Shown here piece by piece: positions 24,316 to 33,546 of a DNA stretch of 64,000 nt; the first letter of the stretch is position 1, and every line of letters begins with the position of its first letter. Source of the DNA: Georgenia faecalis (GTDB lineage Bacteria > Actinomycetota > Actinomycetes > Actinomycetales > Actinomycetaceae). Under the pieces are notes generated by a model. That model did no database searches and was not told the DNA's origin. It saw only the letters and a program-made list of their open reading frames with translations. The stretch lies in contig NZ_CP033325.1 in assembly GCF_003710105.1 (NCBI RefSeq), positions 558,001 to 622,000 on the forward strand, in the 5' to 3' direction. Both the position numbers and the translations under genes were made by a program.

Positions 24316-25419
24316 CTACTGGCCCGGTGCGGCGGCGGTGCGGTAGTCCCGGCGCGCGGCGCCCATCGCCGCGGCGAGGGCGGCGACCGCTGCGAGACCG
24401 GCCCCGGCGAGGGCGACGGCGGACGGGGCGTCGCGGAACCCGTGCAGCACGGGATTGGCCCACTCGAACACGTACGACGGCGGCCATCCCGCCGCGATGG
24501 TCCGGGCCAGCGGCGGCAGCGCCGGGACGGGGATGAAGCCGCCGCCGGCGAAGTAGCTGCCCAGCGCCAGCAGGATGAGGGTCGGCTGGATGAGCCGGTG
24601 GGTCCGCAGCCCGACGGCGATGAGGACGCCGAGCCCGGCGGCGACGAGCCCGGCGGGCAGGACGATGAGCAGGGTCTGCGCCAGGTCGGGGAGGGTGGCG
24701 CGGGTGCCGAAGGCCAGCGCGAGGAGGGCGGTGGGGACGGCCGCGAGGAAGGACAGCAGCCAGCCGGCGAGGGCGGCCCCGGTGGCCGCCTGGCTCGCCC
24801 CGAGCGGGGAGAGGGCGATCTCCTTGCGCGTGCGGTGCTCGGACTCCAGCGCGTAGAGGTTGGCGGAGAGCAGCGCGGCGCCGAGCAGCAGGGCGAGGAC
24901 GACGGCGGAACCGCCCATGAATGCCGTCCGGCTCACGTCCTGTGCCCGTGCCTTGTCGAGGTATGCCGTGACGCCGTCGGCAGCGGTGAGCTGGTCGTGG
25001 AGGTTGGCGGCGGTGGTCACGCGCAACCGGACGTTCTTCATGGCGTCGGTGTTGATGTTGTAGGTGGAGGTCTCGATCTGGTGGTGGACGGGGAAGTCGT
25101 CCGGGATCGTCACGACGAGGTGGAGACGCCCTTCGTGGAGGAGGCGCTCGGCGTGCTCCTGGTCGTCGGTGATGGAGCGGAAGTAGGGTCCGGTGGCGCC
25201 GCGCGTGTCCTCCAGGGCCCGGACGACCATCCGGGACTGCGGGGTGTCGCTCTCGTCGACGACGCCGACGGGCCACGCGTCGCTCGCTCCGAAGATGATC
25301 GAGGCGAGACCGAGGACCACCACCGGGACGGCCACGGCCTGGACCACGAGATCGGCTCTGCGTCCCGCGATCCGGAGGTTGCGGACGACGACGGCCAGGG
25401 CGGCGCGGATCCGAGTCAT
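24316..25419 (-). CDS. ABC-2 type exporter permease, subunit 2
   Basis: 367 residues. ABC-2/YhgE-like layout: TM1 near residues 22-42 (AVAVPVVVLGLASIIFG), a large extracytoplasmic domain of about 120 residues, then five TM helices in the C-terminal half (AVVLALLLGAALL, GWLLSFLAAVPTALLAL, ILLALGSYFAGGGF and others). It starts one base after the upstream permease ends, so the two are co-translated and likely form a heterodimer with the ATPase encoded first. Drug, lipid or peptide export is typical; the cargo is unknown. Confidence 0.88.
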   Translation of the reverse strand: MTRIRAALAVVVRNLRIAGRRADLVVQAVAVPVVVLGLASIIFGASDAWPVGVVDESDTPQSRMVVRALEDTRGATGPYFRSITDDQEHAERLLHEGRLHLVVTIPDDFPVHHQIETSTYNINTDAMKNVRLRVTTAANLHDQLTAADGVTAYLDKARAQDVSRTAFMGGSAVVLALLLGAALLSANLYALESEHRTRKEIALSPLGASQAATGAALAGWLLSFLAAVPTALLALAFGTRATLPDLAQTLLIVLPAGLVAAGLGVLIAVGLRTHRLIQPTLILLALGSYFAGGGFIPVPALPPLARTIAAGWPPSYVFEWANPVLHGFRDAPSAVALAGAGLAAVAALAAAMGAARRDYRTAAAPGQ

Positions 25420-25420
25420 G

Positions 25421-26560
25421 TCACTGTCCTTGGGCGAAGGTGCCGGTGCGGGCGAGGCGGTCGGCGGCGAGTGCGGTGAGGCCGACGGCGATGAGCGCGC
25501 TGGCGGCCAGGCCCCAGGGGAGCCCCGCGGGCGTGGGCAGGGCGGCGGCCTCGAACCGGACCGCGTCGAACAGCGGCGCCAGCGGGATCCATCGGGTCGA
25601 GGTCCACAGGACCTCGGCGACGCCTCCGTGGGCGAAACCCCGGAGGTAGGACTCGTAGCCGCACACGAGGAAGTGGCCGACGGCGAGGATCACGGCGATC
25701 GGGACGAGGGGGAGGCTCTTGCGCAGGATGACGCCCAGGAGGGTCCCGATGCCGAGGCCGTACAGCCAGACCACGGCGAGGACGACCAGGGAGTGCGGGC
25801 CGAGCCGGGTGAGCGGGAAGCCGAGGACCGCGCCGATACCGAGCGCGGCGACGCTGATCGTCACGAGGGACGTCACGAGCGCGGAGAGCCACTTGCCCGC
25901 GATGAGGGCCACCGGCCCGGCGGGGGAGAGGACGAGCGACTTGGCCGTCCGGTCCTCCCACTCGCGGGCGATCGCCACACCCGCGTTGACGATGCCCGAG
26001 TAGAGGGCGGCGAACACGACCAGGGCGGCGCCGAGGTAGACGGTGATGGGGATGTCGCGGTCGAGGACACCTTCCTCGGTGACGGCCAGGCGGGATGCGG
26101 CGGGAACGCCGGCATCCTCGTTGAACGTGCGCATGGCCTGCTCGAGGCGGAGGTGCTGGTTCTTCGTGCCGTCGGCGTTGATGTTCACCAGCGCGAGGCC
26201 CACCTCGGTCGCCCGACGGGCGTCGACGTCGGCGGCGAACCCGGAAGGAATGGTGAGCACCGTGCCGACCGTCCCGTCGGCGTACCGCTCCCAGGCCTCG
26301 GCGGGGTCGGTCGTGAGGACCTCGTAGTAGGGGCCGTCGTCGTTGTGCATGTCCTCCATGACGGCGATCAGCTGGCGCGAACGGTCCGAACCGTCCTCGT
26401 CGGCGATGGCGATGGGCGCGGTGGTCGAGACGTGGATGACGACGGCGTACAGCAGCGTGAACGCGACCGGGACGAGGACGCTGATGAGGGCGAACAGGGG
26501 GGAGCGCCAGGTGATGCGCAGGTCCTTGTGCACCAGTGCGGCGACGGAGCTCCGGGTCAT
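25421..26560 (-). CDS. ABC-2 type exporter permease, subunit 1
   Basis: 379 residues, same architecture as its partner and visibly related to it: VHKDLRITWRSPLFALISVLVPVAFTLLYAVV covers the N-terminal amphipathic part and TM1, followed by an extracytoplasmic domain (about 45-165) and a C-terminal membrane half. Both permeases contain the matching phrase NINADGTKN / NINTDAMKN in the outer domain. It begins four bases after the ATPase stop. It forms the transmembrane half of the exporter. Confidence 0.88.
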   Translation of the reverse strand: MTRSSVAALVHKDLRITWRSPLFALISVLVPVAFTLLYAVVIHVSTTAPIAIADEDGSDRSRQLIAVMEDMHNDDGPYYEVLTTDPAEAWERYADGTVGTVLTIPSGFAADVDARRATEVGLALVNINADGTKNQHLRLEQAMRTFNEDAGVPAASRLAVTEEGVLDRDIPITVYLGAALVVFAALYSGIVNAGVAIAREWEDRTAKSLVLSPAGPVALIAGKWLSALVTSLVTISVAALGIGAVLGFPLTRLGPHSLVVLAVVWLYGLGIGTLLGVILRKSLPLVPIAVILAVGHFLVCGYESYLRGFAHGGVAEVLWTSTRWIPLAPLFDAVRFEAAALPTPAGLPWGLAASALIAVGLTALAADRLARTGTFAQGQ

Positions 26561-26563
26561 GGC

Positions 26564-27340
26564 TCAGTCCCTCAGGTCGCGGCCGGTGACGTGGAGGAAG
26601 ACGTCGTGGAGGCTCGCCCGGGGCGGTTCGACGTGGCGGGGTTCCGGCACCATGGCGGTGAGGTCCTCCACCGTCCCGTCCGCCACGGTCGTGCCGTGGT
26701 CGATGATGACGATCCGGTCGCCCAGGTGCTGGGCCTCCTCCATGTAGTTCGTGGTGAGCAGGACGGCCTTGCCGGCCCGCGCGGTGTCACGGATGCGGGC
26801 CCAGATCGCCTCCCGGGACTGCACGTCCACGCCGAGGGTCGGCTCGTCGAGGATGAGGAGGTCGGGCGCCATCATCAGGGCCTTGGCGAGGGCCAGGCGT
26901 CGCTGCATGCCGCCGGAGAAGGTGCCGGCACGGTCGTCGGCGCGCCGGTCCAGCTGGACCAGCTCGAGGGCTCCCGCGACGCGCCGCTGACGCTCCGAAC
27001 GCGGGACGCCGTAGTAGCCGGCGTGGAAGGACAGGTTCTCCCTGGCGGTCAGCTCGGGGTAGACGGCGGTCTCCTGAGGCACCACGGCGACGCGGCGGAG
27101 CAGGGCGGACCGGTCCCGGCGGGGGTCCGTCCCGAGCACCTCGAGCGTGCCCGACGTCGGACGCGTCAGACCCGTCAGCACATTGATCAGCGTCGTCTTG
27201 CCCGACCCGTTCGGACCGAGCAGGCACGTCACCTGCCCGGCCAGCGCGCGCAGCGACAGGTCGCTCAGGGCGCGGAAGGGGCGGTCGCCGCGGCGGCGGA
27301 ACTCCACGGTGACGCCGTCGAGGTCGATGGCGGTGGTCAT
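26564..27340 (-). CDS. ABC exporter ATPase (DrrA/CcmA-like)
   Basis: 258 residues. Walker A GPNGSGKTT (about 42-50), Q-loop VPQETAVYPEL, signature FSGGMQRR, Walker B LLILDEPTLGVD. The switch histidine is replaced: LLTTNYMEEA has Asn where LLTTHYMEEA is usual; some exporter ATPases have other residues here. It is the first gene of the three-gene exporter operon, with RBS GAGGAGC before ATG 27340, and is divergent from a TetR-type regulator 59 bases away. Confidence 0.92.
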   Translation of the reverse strand: MTTAIDLDGVTVEFRRRGDRPFRALSDLSLRALAGQVTCLLGPNGSGKTTLINVLTGLTRPTSGTLEVLGTDPRRDRSALLRRVAVVPQETAVYPELTARENLSFHAGYYGVPRSERQRRVAGALELVQLDRRADDRAGTFSGGMQRRLALAKALMMAPDLLILDEPTLGVDVQSREAIWARIRDTARAGKAVLLTTNYMEEAQHLGDRIVIIDHGTTVADGTVEDLTAMVPEPRHVEPPRASLHDVFLHVTGRDLRD

Positions 27341-27399
27341 GAGTGCTCCTCGTGGACGGGGGTGACGAGCATGGGCCCCGGCCCCCGCTACGCTCCACC

Positions 27400-27999
27400 A
27401 TGATGAATAAACGGCGCGGTCGGCCGAGGTCGGGCTCGGAGGGCGGTCGGGAGCGCATCCTGTCGGCCGCCGGCGCCCTGTTCGTCGCGCACGGCTACGA
27501 GCGGACGACCCTGCGTGCCGTCGCGCACCAGGCGGGGTGCGACGTCGCCCTGATCGGCTACCACTTCGGGTCCAAGAAGGGCCTCTTTGCGCAGGCCATG
27601 GCGCTGGAGATCGCGCCGACCGCGGTGCTCGAGCGGGCGCTCCCCGGGGACCCGGGCACCCTTGGCCCGCGCCTCCTGGCTCACGTCACGGCCGCCTGGG
27701 AGCAGCCCGCCTTCGCCGCGTCGCTGTCCCACCTCGTGCAGCTCGCGATGAGCGACGAGGAGGTCCGGCGACCGTTCGTCGAGTACCTCGACCGGGAGGT
27801 GATGGAGCGCCTTGTTGAATATTTCGGCGGCGTCGACGCCCGGGCCCGCGCCACTGCGGTGCTCACGCTGGTGATCGGCGCGATCTTCGGGCGGTACGTC
27901 CTCCGGGTGCCCGGTCTCGCCGAGCAGGAGGTCGAGGCCTACCGCGCTGCCCTGGCGCCGGGTGCCCGGACGGCGGCCGCCCCGAGGCGGCACCTCTGA
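27400..27999 (+). CDS. TetR-family transcriptional regulator
   Basis: 199 residues from ATG 27400 (ATG 27403 is equally possible). N-terminal helix-turn-helix: RERILSAAGALFVAHGYERTTLRAVAHQAGCDVALIGYHFGSKKGLFAQAM (about 16-66). The C-terminal half is a TetR_C-like ligand domain ending EQEVEAYRAALAPG. Divergent from the ABC exporter across a 59-base gap, so it probably represses that operon and itself and responds to the exporter's substrate. TACGCT (27389-27394) lies five bases before ATG 27400, consistent with a leaderless mRNA. Confidence 0.92.
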   Translation: MMNKRRGRPRSGSEGGRERILSAAGALFVAHGYERTTLRAVAHQAGCDVALIGYHFGSKKGLFAQAMALEIAPTAVLERALPGDPGTLGPRLLAHVTAAWEQPAFAASLSHLVQLAMSDEEVRRPFVEYLDREVMERLVEYFGGVDARARATAVLTLVIGAIFGRYVLRVPGLAEQEVEAYRAALAPGARTAAAPRRHL

Positions 28000-28014
28000 C
28001 GCGCGCGTCCGGCC

Positions 28015-28180
28015 ATGTCGCCGGCCGCCCTGCCGGTGATCGCCCGGACGTTCACGGGTGACGGGCTGACCCGGGCGCTCGGGGCGTGGTCCGCCCTGGG
28101 CGGGGCGGGCGCCGCGATGGGCGTGCTCGTCGGCGGGGTCCTCACCGCCGGACCGGGCTGGGCCCCGGCAGCGCTGGGCC
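28015..28180 (+). pseudogene. Remnant of an MFS (DHA2-type) transporter gene
   Basis: The frame from ATG 28015 encodes SPAALPVIARTFTGDGLTRAL followed by GAWSALGGAGAAMGVLVGGVLT, a clear match in order and spacing to the TM4-TM5 region of DHA2-type multidrug MFS proteins (SPAALSxxTTxF...RARALGxWGAxxGxGxAxGxLLGGxLT). No MFS sequence precedes it, since it abuts the TetR gene, and after about residue 55 the resemblance ends. It is therefore an internal fragment of a lost transporter gene; the TetR gene could once have controlled it. Confidence 0.7.
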
Positions 28181-28307
28181 GACGGGCCGGCCCGAGCAGG
28201 AATACCCCGCCCCGGCGCCCTCGTTCGACCTGCTGTGCGGAGCGTCCGCGCCGTCCGGCCGGCCTGGCCGACGAGGACCAGCGTGTCCACGTTCAAGGGA
28301 GACCCCC

Positions 28308-28745
28308 ATGGTGACCGTCGTCCGATCGCGGCGCATCGCCGCGCCCGCCGCTAAGATCTGGGCCGTCATCGGAGACTTCGGCGACCCGAGCTGGATACTC
28401 CCGCCGGACGCGCCCGTCCCCCCGCCGGAGTTCGACGGGGACCCCCACGTCCCGGGAACCCGGCGGATCGTCGAGCTCCCCGACGGGACGCGCCTCGTCG
28501 AGCAGCTCGTGCACCGGGATCCCGTGCGCCACCGGCTGCGCTACTCCATCGTCGACTCGCCCCTGGAGTTCAGGAACCACGAGGCCGAGATCGCGATCGA
28601 CGGTGACGACGAGCGCTCGACGGTGACCTGGACCGCCACGTTCGAGGCCACGCCCGCTTCCGCAGCCTTCCTCGAGGTGCTCATGGGGGACCAGAACTTC
28701 ACGCCGGCGCTCGACGCCTTGGTGCGACTCGTCCAGGCCGGTTGA
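28308..28745 (+). CDS. SRPBCC-family (START/polyketide-cyclase-like) protein
   Basis: 145 residues with the SRPBCC helix-grip pattern: SRRIAAPAAKIWAVIGDFGDPSWI at the start, PGTRRIVELPDGTRLVEQLVHRD in the middle, and a long final helix. These proteins bind small hydrophobic ligands, and some act as cyclases or lyases; the ligand is unknown. ATG 28308 is preceded by AAGGGA. It follows the MFS remnant and may have been acquired with or independent of it. Confidence 0.85.
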   Translation: MVTVVRSRRIAAPAAKIWAVIGDFGDPSWILPPDAPVPPPEFDGDPHVPGTRRIVELPDGTRLVEQLVHRDPVRHRLRYSIVDSPLEFRNHEAEIAIDGDDERSTVTWTATFEATPASAAFLEVLMGDQNFTPALDALVRLVQAG

Positions 28746-28950
28746 CCTCCGCGCGCGTCGCCACAGCGACCGCCGGCAGGCGCTCTCCCCACCGCCGGCG
28801 CGGCGGGTGCCCGGCGCCGGCGCGCCGGCGGACGGTCGCACGGTCAGGTCTGGCCATAAGGGGAGGCGCGAGGCCGGTCCCCGGCGGGACAGTAGGGGTG
28901 GCCGGGACGCCGGCCGGTCCAGTGACATCCGCGAGCGCACGGAGGACACG

Positions 28951-29781
28951 ATGAGCCAGACCCCGAACGACCGCAGCACGGTGCTGCCCGGTCGACCGCC
29001 CGTGGTCGAGATGGCCACCTGGGAATCCGCCCGCGAGGAGCTGCTGCTGCGCGAGAAGGCGCACACCCACGAGGGCGACGCCATCGCCGCCGCCCGCCGC
29101 CGGCTGCCGATGGTGGAGATCGACGGCACGGTCGAGGTCGTCGGGCCGGACGGCCCGGTGCCCTTCCTCGACCTGTTCCAGGGCCGTGACGAGCTCGTCG
29201 TCTACCAGCACATGTGGTACGACGGCGCCCCGCACCAGGGGCAGTGCGAGGGCTGCACGACGACGGCCTGGCACCTCAAGGACGCCATCTACCTCAATGC
29301 CCGCGGCGTCTCCTTCGCGGTCCTCACCACGGGCCGGTGGCCGGAGGTGGCCGAGTACGTCGGGTTCATGGGGTACACCCAGCCCTGGTACTCGGTGCGG
29401 GGCCTCGAGTCCCCGATCGGCGGCAGCATGGGGTGGCTCAGCACGTTCCTGCGGGACGGCGACCGGGTCTTCCTCACCTACCGGACCACGGGCCGCGGCA
29501 CCGAGATCGTCAACGGGTCGATGGCCCTGCTCGACCTCACGCCGTACGGCCGCCGGGAGGCGTGGGAGGACAACCCCGAGGGGTGGCCGGAGCCCGCGGC
29601 GATCCGCTCCGAGGACGGCGCAGTCGGCGCGCAGACCTGCTGGTACTGGCGCACCAACGCGGACGGGGAGGGGGACTGGGGCCCGACCAGCCGACCCGCC
29701 CCGCAGTGGACCCGCCCGGGGGCCACCCCGGCGGGGTCGCTCGGCCGCCGGGGGGACGTCGACGAGCAGCTGCCCGACTGA
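28951..29781 (+). CDS. DUF899-family thioredoxin-like protein
   Basis: 276 residues of the DUF899 family (predicted dithiol-disulfide oxidoreductase fold). Typical motifs: EKAHTHEGDAIAAARRRLPMVEID (about 35-58), YQHMWYDGAPHQGQCEGCTTTAWHL (about 86-110; CxxC as CEGC) and the C-terminal CWYWRTN. The CxxC pair supports redox chemistry, but no member's substrate is firmly known to me. ATG 28951 has GGAGGAC upstream. Confidence 0.88.
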   Translation: MSQTPNDRSTVLPGRPPVVEMATWESAREELLLREKAHTHEGDAIAAARRRLPMVEIDGTVEVVGPDGPVPFLDLFQGRDELVVYQHMWYDGAPHQGQCEGCTTTAWHLKDAIYLNARGVSFAVLTTGRWPEVAEYVGFMGYTQPWYSVRGLESPIGGSMGWLSTFLRDGDRVFLTYRTTGRGTEIVNGSMALLDLTPYGRREAWEDNPEGWPEPAAIRSEDGAVGAQTCWYWRTNADGEGDWGPTSRPAPQWTRPGATPAGSLGRRGDVDEQLPD

Positions 29782-29833
29782 GCGCGCCCGCGCCGGCTGA
29801 GCGCCCGGCCGCCGCGGCCCTTACGGTCGGGCG

Positions 29834-31207
29834 ATGATCCCCGATGTCGTCGCCGACCTGCGCGCCACCTTCGACTCCGGGCGCACCAAGCCCTTCACGT
29901 GGCGCGAGGCCCAGCTGGAGGGCCTCGACCGGCTGCTCGCCGAGAACGGCGCCGAGCTCGAGGCCGCGCTCGCGGCCGACCTCGGCAAGTCCGCGACCGA
30001 GGCCTACCTCACCGAGATCGGCTTCCTGCGCACCGAGCTGGCCCACGTCCGGGCGCGCTTCCGGCGCTGGCTCGCCCCCCAGCGGGTGCCGGTGCCGCTC
30101 AGCCTGCGGCCGGCGAGGGCGTCGATCATCCGCGAGCCCCTCGGCGTCGTCCTCGTCATCGCGCCATGGAACTACCCCGTCCAGCTCACCTTCGGGCCGC
30201 TCATCGGCGCCCTTGCCGCGGGCAACACCGCGCTTCTCAAGCCCTCCGAGCTCACGCCGACGGTGTCGGCGACGATCGCCCGCCTCGTGCCGCGCTACCT
30301 CGACGGCGTCGCCGTCGTCGAGGGCGGACCGGAGGAGACCGGCGAGGTCCTCGCCCAGCGCTTCGACCACATCGTCTACACGGGCGGGTCGCGCGTGGCG
30401 CGGATCGTCATGCGCGCCGCCGCGGAGCATCTCACCCCCGTCACCCTCGAGCTCGGCGGGAAGTCCCCGGCCTGGGTGGACGGCACCACCGACCTGCGCA
30501 CCGCCGCCCGCCGGCTGGCCTGGGGCAAGTTCCTCAATGCCGGGCAGACGTGCGTCGCCCCGGACTACGTCCTCGCCCCGCCCGACGTCGCCCGCCGCCT
30601 CGAGCCGCTCCTCGCCGAGGCGGTCGCTGACATGTACGGGCCCGACCCGCGGAACAGCCCCGACTACGGCCGGATCATCTCCGCCCACCACCACGCGCGC
30701 GTCGTCGAGCTCCTCGAGGGCTCCGTCGCCGCCGGTGCCCGCGTCGTCACGGGCGGGGAGCACGACGGCGAGGCGTACCTCGCGCCCACCGTCCTCGCCG
30801 ACGTCGGCCTCGACTCCCCGGCCATGGCGGAGGAGATCTTCGGACCGGTGCTGCCCCTCGTCGCGGTTGACGGGATCGCCGAGGCGGTCGCCGTCATCCG
30901 CGCGGGGGAGAAGCCGCTCGCGCTGTACGCCTTCACCGAGGACGCACGCACCCGGCGCACGCTGCTGCGCGAGACCTCCTCGGGGGCCGTGGTGTTCGGG
31001 GCGCCCGCCGTCCACCTCGCCGTCCCCAGCCTGCCGTTCGGCGGGGTGGGCGGGTCGGGGATGGGCTCCTACCACGGGGAGCACTCCGTGCGGACGCTGA
31101 GCCACCCCAAGCCCGTCCTGCGCAAGCCGTCGTCCCCGGACACCCTCGCGCTCATCCGTCCGCCGTTCACCGGGCTCAAGGAGCGCCTCGCCCGGCGCCT
31201 CATGTAG
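29834..31207 (+). CDS. NAD(P)-dependent aldehyde dehydrogenase, class 3-like
   Basis: 457 residues, the short class-3 ALDH type (about 450 residues, no N-terminal extension). Motifs: APWNYPVQLTFGPLIGALAAGNTALLKPSE (about 112-141, cofactor binding), catalytic Glu in LELGGKSPAWV, catalytic Cys in NAGQTCVAPDYVL, and LPFGGVGGSGMGSYHG near the C-terminus. Oxidises medium-chain or aromatic aldehydes to acids in the cytosol. TACGGT (29822-29827) lies six bases before ATG 29834, suggesting a leaderless transcript. No obvious operon partner. Confidence 0.94.
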   Translation: MIPDVVADLRATFDSGRTKPFTWREAQLEGLDRLLAENGAELEAALAADLGKSATEAYLTEIGFLRTELAHVRARFRRWLAPQRVPVPLSLRPARASIIREPLGVVLVIAPWNYPVQLTFGPLIGALAAGNTALLKPSELTPTVSATIARLVPRYLDGVAVVEGGPEETGEVLAQRFDHIVYTGGSRVARIVMRAAAEHLTPVTLELGGKSPAWVDGTTDLRTAARRLAWGKFLNAGQTCVAPDYVLAPPDVARRLEPLLAEAVADMYGPDPRNSPDYGRIISAHHHARVVELLEGSVAAGARVVTGGEHDGEAYLAPTVLADVGLDSPAMAEEIFGPVLPLVAVDGIAEAVAVIRAGEKPLALYAFTEDARTRRTLLRETSSGAVVFGAPAVHLAVPSLPFGGVGGSGMGSYHGEHSVRTLSHPKPVLRKPSSPDTLALIRPPFTGLKERLARRLM

Positions 31208-31288
31208 CGGGCCGCGCCGCGCGGCACGGCGGCAGCCCGCGGCGACACTTGTAGCGTTGTGGTGCGCCGTCCCCACTGGAGGAGACCC

Positions 31289-32734
31289 ATGCCCGCGATC
31301 GTCCCCGCCCCCGCCCACCACGAGCCGAGCGGCGCCGCGCCGTTCGTCCTCGGCCCGGACGTCCGGATCGTCGTGCCCGACGGCGACGACGCCGTCCTCG
31401 CCGTGGCGGAGCACCTCGCCGCCCTGCTCGCGCCGTCCGCCGTCGGCGAGCCGCGGGTGGTCACGGGGGACGACGACGGGCCGGGTGCGGTCGTCCTGCG
31501 CGGCACGGCGCGCGACGGGGCCCGCGCGGAGGCGTACGAGATCACCGTGAGCGCGCACCGCGTCGAGCTCGCCGCGGCGGGCGCCCTCGGGCTCTTCCGC
31601 GCGGCGACGACGCTCGCCCAGCTCACCGAGGGCGGCACCGTCGCCGCGGGCCGCGTCGCGGACGCCCCGCGCTACGCGTGGCGGGGACTGTCGATCGACG
31701 TCGTGCGGCACTGGTTCCCGCCGGCGGTCCTGCGCGAGGTCGTCGACCTCATGGCCTCCTACAAGCTCAACGTCCTCCACCTCCACCTCACGGACGACCA
31801 GGGCTGGCGGCTGGAGATCGCCTCGCGGCCCCGTCTCACCGCGGTCTCCGGCCGCACCCAGGTGGGGGGCGAGGAGGCGGGCTTCCTCACCGCCCAGGAC
31901 TACGCCGAGCTCGTCGCCTACGCCGCCGCCCGGCACGTCCTCGTCGTCCCGGAGATCGACGTCCCGGGGCACACCAACGCTGCCCTGCACGCCTACGGGG
32001 AGCTCACGCCCTCGGGCGAGCCGACCGACGCCTACCTGGGGATCGAGGTGGGGCACTCCCAGATCAGCCTCAACGAGCCCGCGACGGCGGGGTTCCTGCG
32101 GGACGTGTTCGCCGACGTCGCCGCGCTCACCCCCGGCCGGTACGTCCACATGGGCGGCGACGAGGTGCGGACGATGGACCCGGCGGAGTACCGCGAGTTC
32201 GTCACCGAGGCGAGCCGGGTCGTGGCCGACACCGGCAAGCTCCCCGTCGTGTGGCAGGAGGCCGCCGTCGCGGACCTGCCCGACGGGGCGCTCGTGCAGC
32301 TGTGGGACCCCGGCATGTCCACGGCACCCATCCTCGCCGCGGCCGAGCGGGGCCACGACGTCATCCTCTCGCCCGCCAAGCACGTCTACCTCGACATGAA
32401 GTACGCCCGCGGCGACCGCCTCGGCCTCGACTGGGCGGGCACCGTCGAGCTCGACGGGGCCTACGACTGGGACCCCGACGACTACGTCCCCGGGCTCGAC
32501 CCGGCGCGGGTCCGCGGCGTCGAGGCGGCGGCCTGGACGGAGACGCTGACGACGCGCGAGGAGCTCTTCACCATGCTCCTGCCCCGCCTGGCCGCGGTCG
32601 CCGAGGTCGCGTGGACCCCGCAGGAGGCGCGCTCGATCGACTCCCTCCGCATGCGACTGCCGGCCCACGCCGAGCGCTGGGCGGCGGCCGACCTCGCCTA
32701 CCACGCCTCACCCGGAGTCGACTGGCCGCGCTGA
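31289..32734 (+). CDS. Beta-N-acetylhexosaminidase (GH20)
   Basis: 481 residues: a GH20b N-terminal alpha/beta domain (about 1-125) then the catalytic barrel starting YAWRGLSIDVVRHWFP. Motif LNVLHLHLTDDQGWRLEI and the catalytic pair Asp291-Glu292 in HMGGDEVRT (substrate-assisted mechanism) are intact, and VVWQEA and LVQLWDPG follow. No signal peptide is visible, so it probably acts in the cytosol on GlcNAc-containing oligosaccharides from chitin or peptidoglycan turnover. ATG 31289 has GGAGGAG upstream; the longer reading frame adds an unlikely arginine-rich start. Confidence 0.94.
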   Translation: MPAIVPAPAHHEPSGAAPFVLGPDVRIVVPDGDDAVLAVAEHLAALLAPSAVGEPRVVTGDDDGPGAVVLRGTARDGARAEAYEITVSAHRVELAAAGALGLFRAATTLAQLTEGGTVAAGRVADAPRYAWRGLSIDVVRHWFPPAVLREVVDLMASYKLNVLHLHLTDDQGWRLEIASRPRLTAVSGRTQVGGEEAGFLTAQDYAELVAYAAARHVLVVPEIDVPGHTNAALHAYGELTPSGEPTDAYLGIEVGHSQISLNEPATAGFLRDVFADVAALTPGRYVHMGGDEVRTMDPAEYREFVTEASRVVADTGKLPVVWQEAAVADLPDGALVQLWDPGMSTAPILAAAERGHDVILSPAKHVYLDMKYARGDRLGLDWAGTVELDGAYDWDPDDYVPGLDPARVRGVEAAAWTETLTTREELFTMLLPRLAAVAEVAWTPQEARSIDSLRMRLPAHAERWAAADLAYHASPGVDWPR

Positions 32735-32857
32735 CCCAGGTCGGCGAGCTCGTCGCGTCCGGAAGGGGTGGCCGCGGGCGGGCGCGTCGAGGACACTGGC
32801 CGCGCAGACGCCGCGCCGCTCGGGCCGGCGCCGCGCGGGCTCGCGGACGGGGGAGGC

Positions 32858-33436
32858 ATGGGCGTGACCAGGACGCGCGCGGGGGTGGCCGCGGGGCTCC
32901 TCGCGCTCGCCGCGGCGCTCGGCGGCTGCGCCAGCACGTCGGGCACCTCGGGCGCCGGCCCGACGGCGGACGGGTCGGGCCCGACGGCGGATGGGCCCAC
33001 GGGCCCGGGCGCGACCTCCTCGCCCCGTCCCTCGCCGGCGTCCCCCGCGGGGGAGGCGACGGGGACGGCGGTCGTCACGGTGGGGGACGACCTCGAGTTC
33101 CGGGTCGAGGTGGCGCGCACGGCCGAGGCGCAGCAGCAGGGGCTCAGCGGCCGGGTGGAGGTGCCCCCGCGCACGGGGATGCTCTTCCCCTTCGACGGCC
33201 CCGCCGAGCGCCAGGTGTGGATGGCGGGCATGCGGTTCCCCATCGACGTGGCCTGGATCGCCGACGGCGCGGTGCTCGCCGTGGACACCCTCGAGCCGTG
33301 CACGGAGCCGGAGGACAGCACCTGTCCTCGGTGGACCTGGCCCGGCCCCGCCGACGCCCTCCTCGAGGTCCCGGCCGGCGCCCTCGACGGGGTCGGCGAG
33401 GGGACGCCGGTGCGGGTCCAGGAGGACGACCGCTAG
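32858..33436 (+). CDS. DUF192-family lipoprotein
   Basis: 192 residues. Lipoprotein signal ending AAALGGC (Cys about residue 24), a Gly/Pro/Ser/Thr-rich linker, then a DUF192 domain: RTAEAQQQGLSGRVEVPPRTGMLFPF (about 92-117), VWMAGMRFPIDVAWIADGAVL and a C-terminal LEVPAGALDGVGEGTPV. The fold is known but the function is not; members are usually small exported proteins. ATG 32858 follows GGGGGAGG. Two cysteines (EPCTEPEDSTCPRW) could form a disulfide. Confidence 0.88.
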   Translation: MGVTRTRAGVAAGLLALAAALGGCASTSGTSGAGPTADGSGPTADGPTGPGATSSPRPSPASPAGEATGTAVVTVGDDLEFRVEVARTAEAQQQGLSGRVEVPPRTGMLFPFDGPAERQVWMAGMRFPIDVAWIADGAVLAVDTLEPCTEPEDSTCPRWTWPGPADALLEVPAGALDGVGEGTPVRVQEDDR

Positions 33437-33546
33437 CCCTGGCGTCCTGCCGCGGCTACCGGCGCTGCTGTACGACGCGCTCGGGCGGCGGGGCCAGTGC
33501 CGCCCGGCCGCGCGCTCGCCGCCCGGGCGGGTGCAGCGGCCCGCCG

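Noticed and set aside
28086-28307. N-terminal extension of the SRPBCC protein
   Set aside because: The upstream frame is Arg/Gly-rich and overlaps the MFS remnant; ATG 28308 has a good ribosome-binding site and gives the normal domain start.
29537-32704. 1055-codon minus-strand open frame opposite aldehyde dehydrogenase and hexosaminidase
   Set aside because: Low-information antisense translation; both plus-strand genes are complete enzymes.
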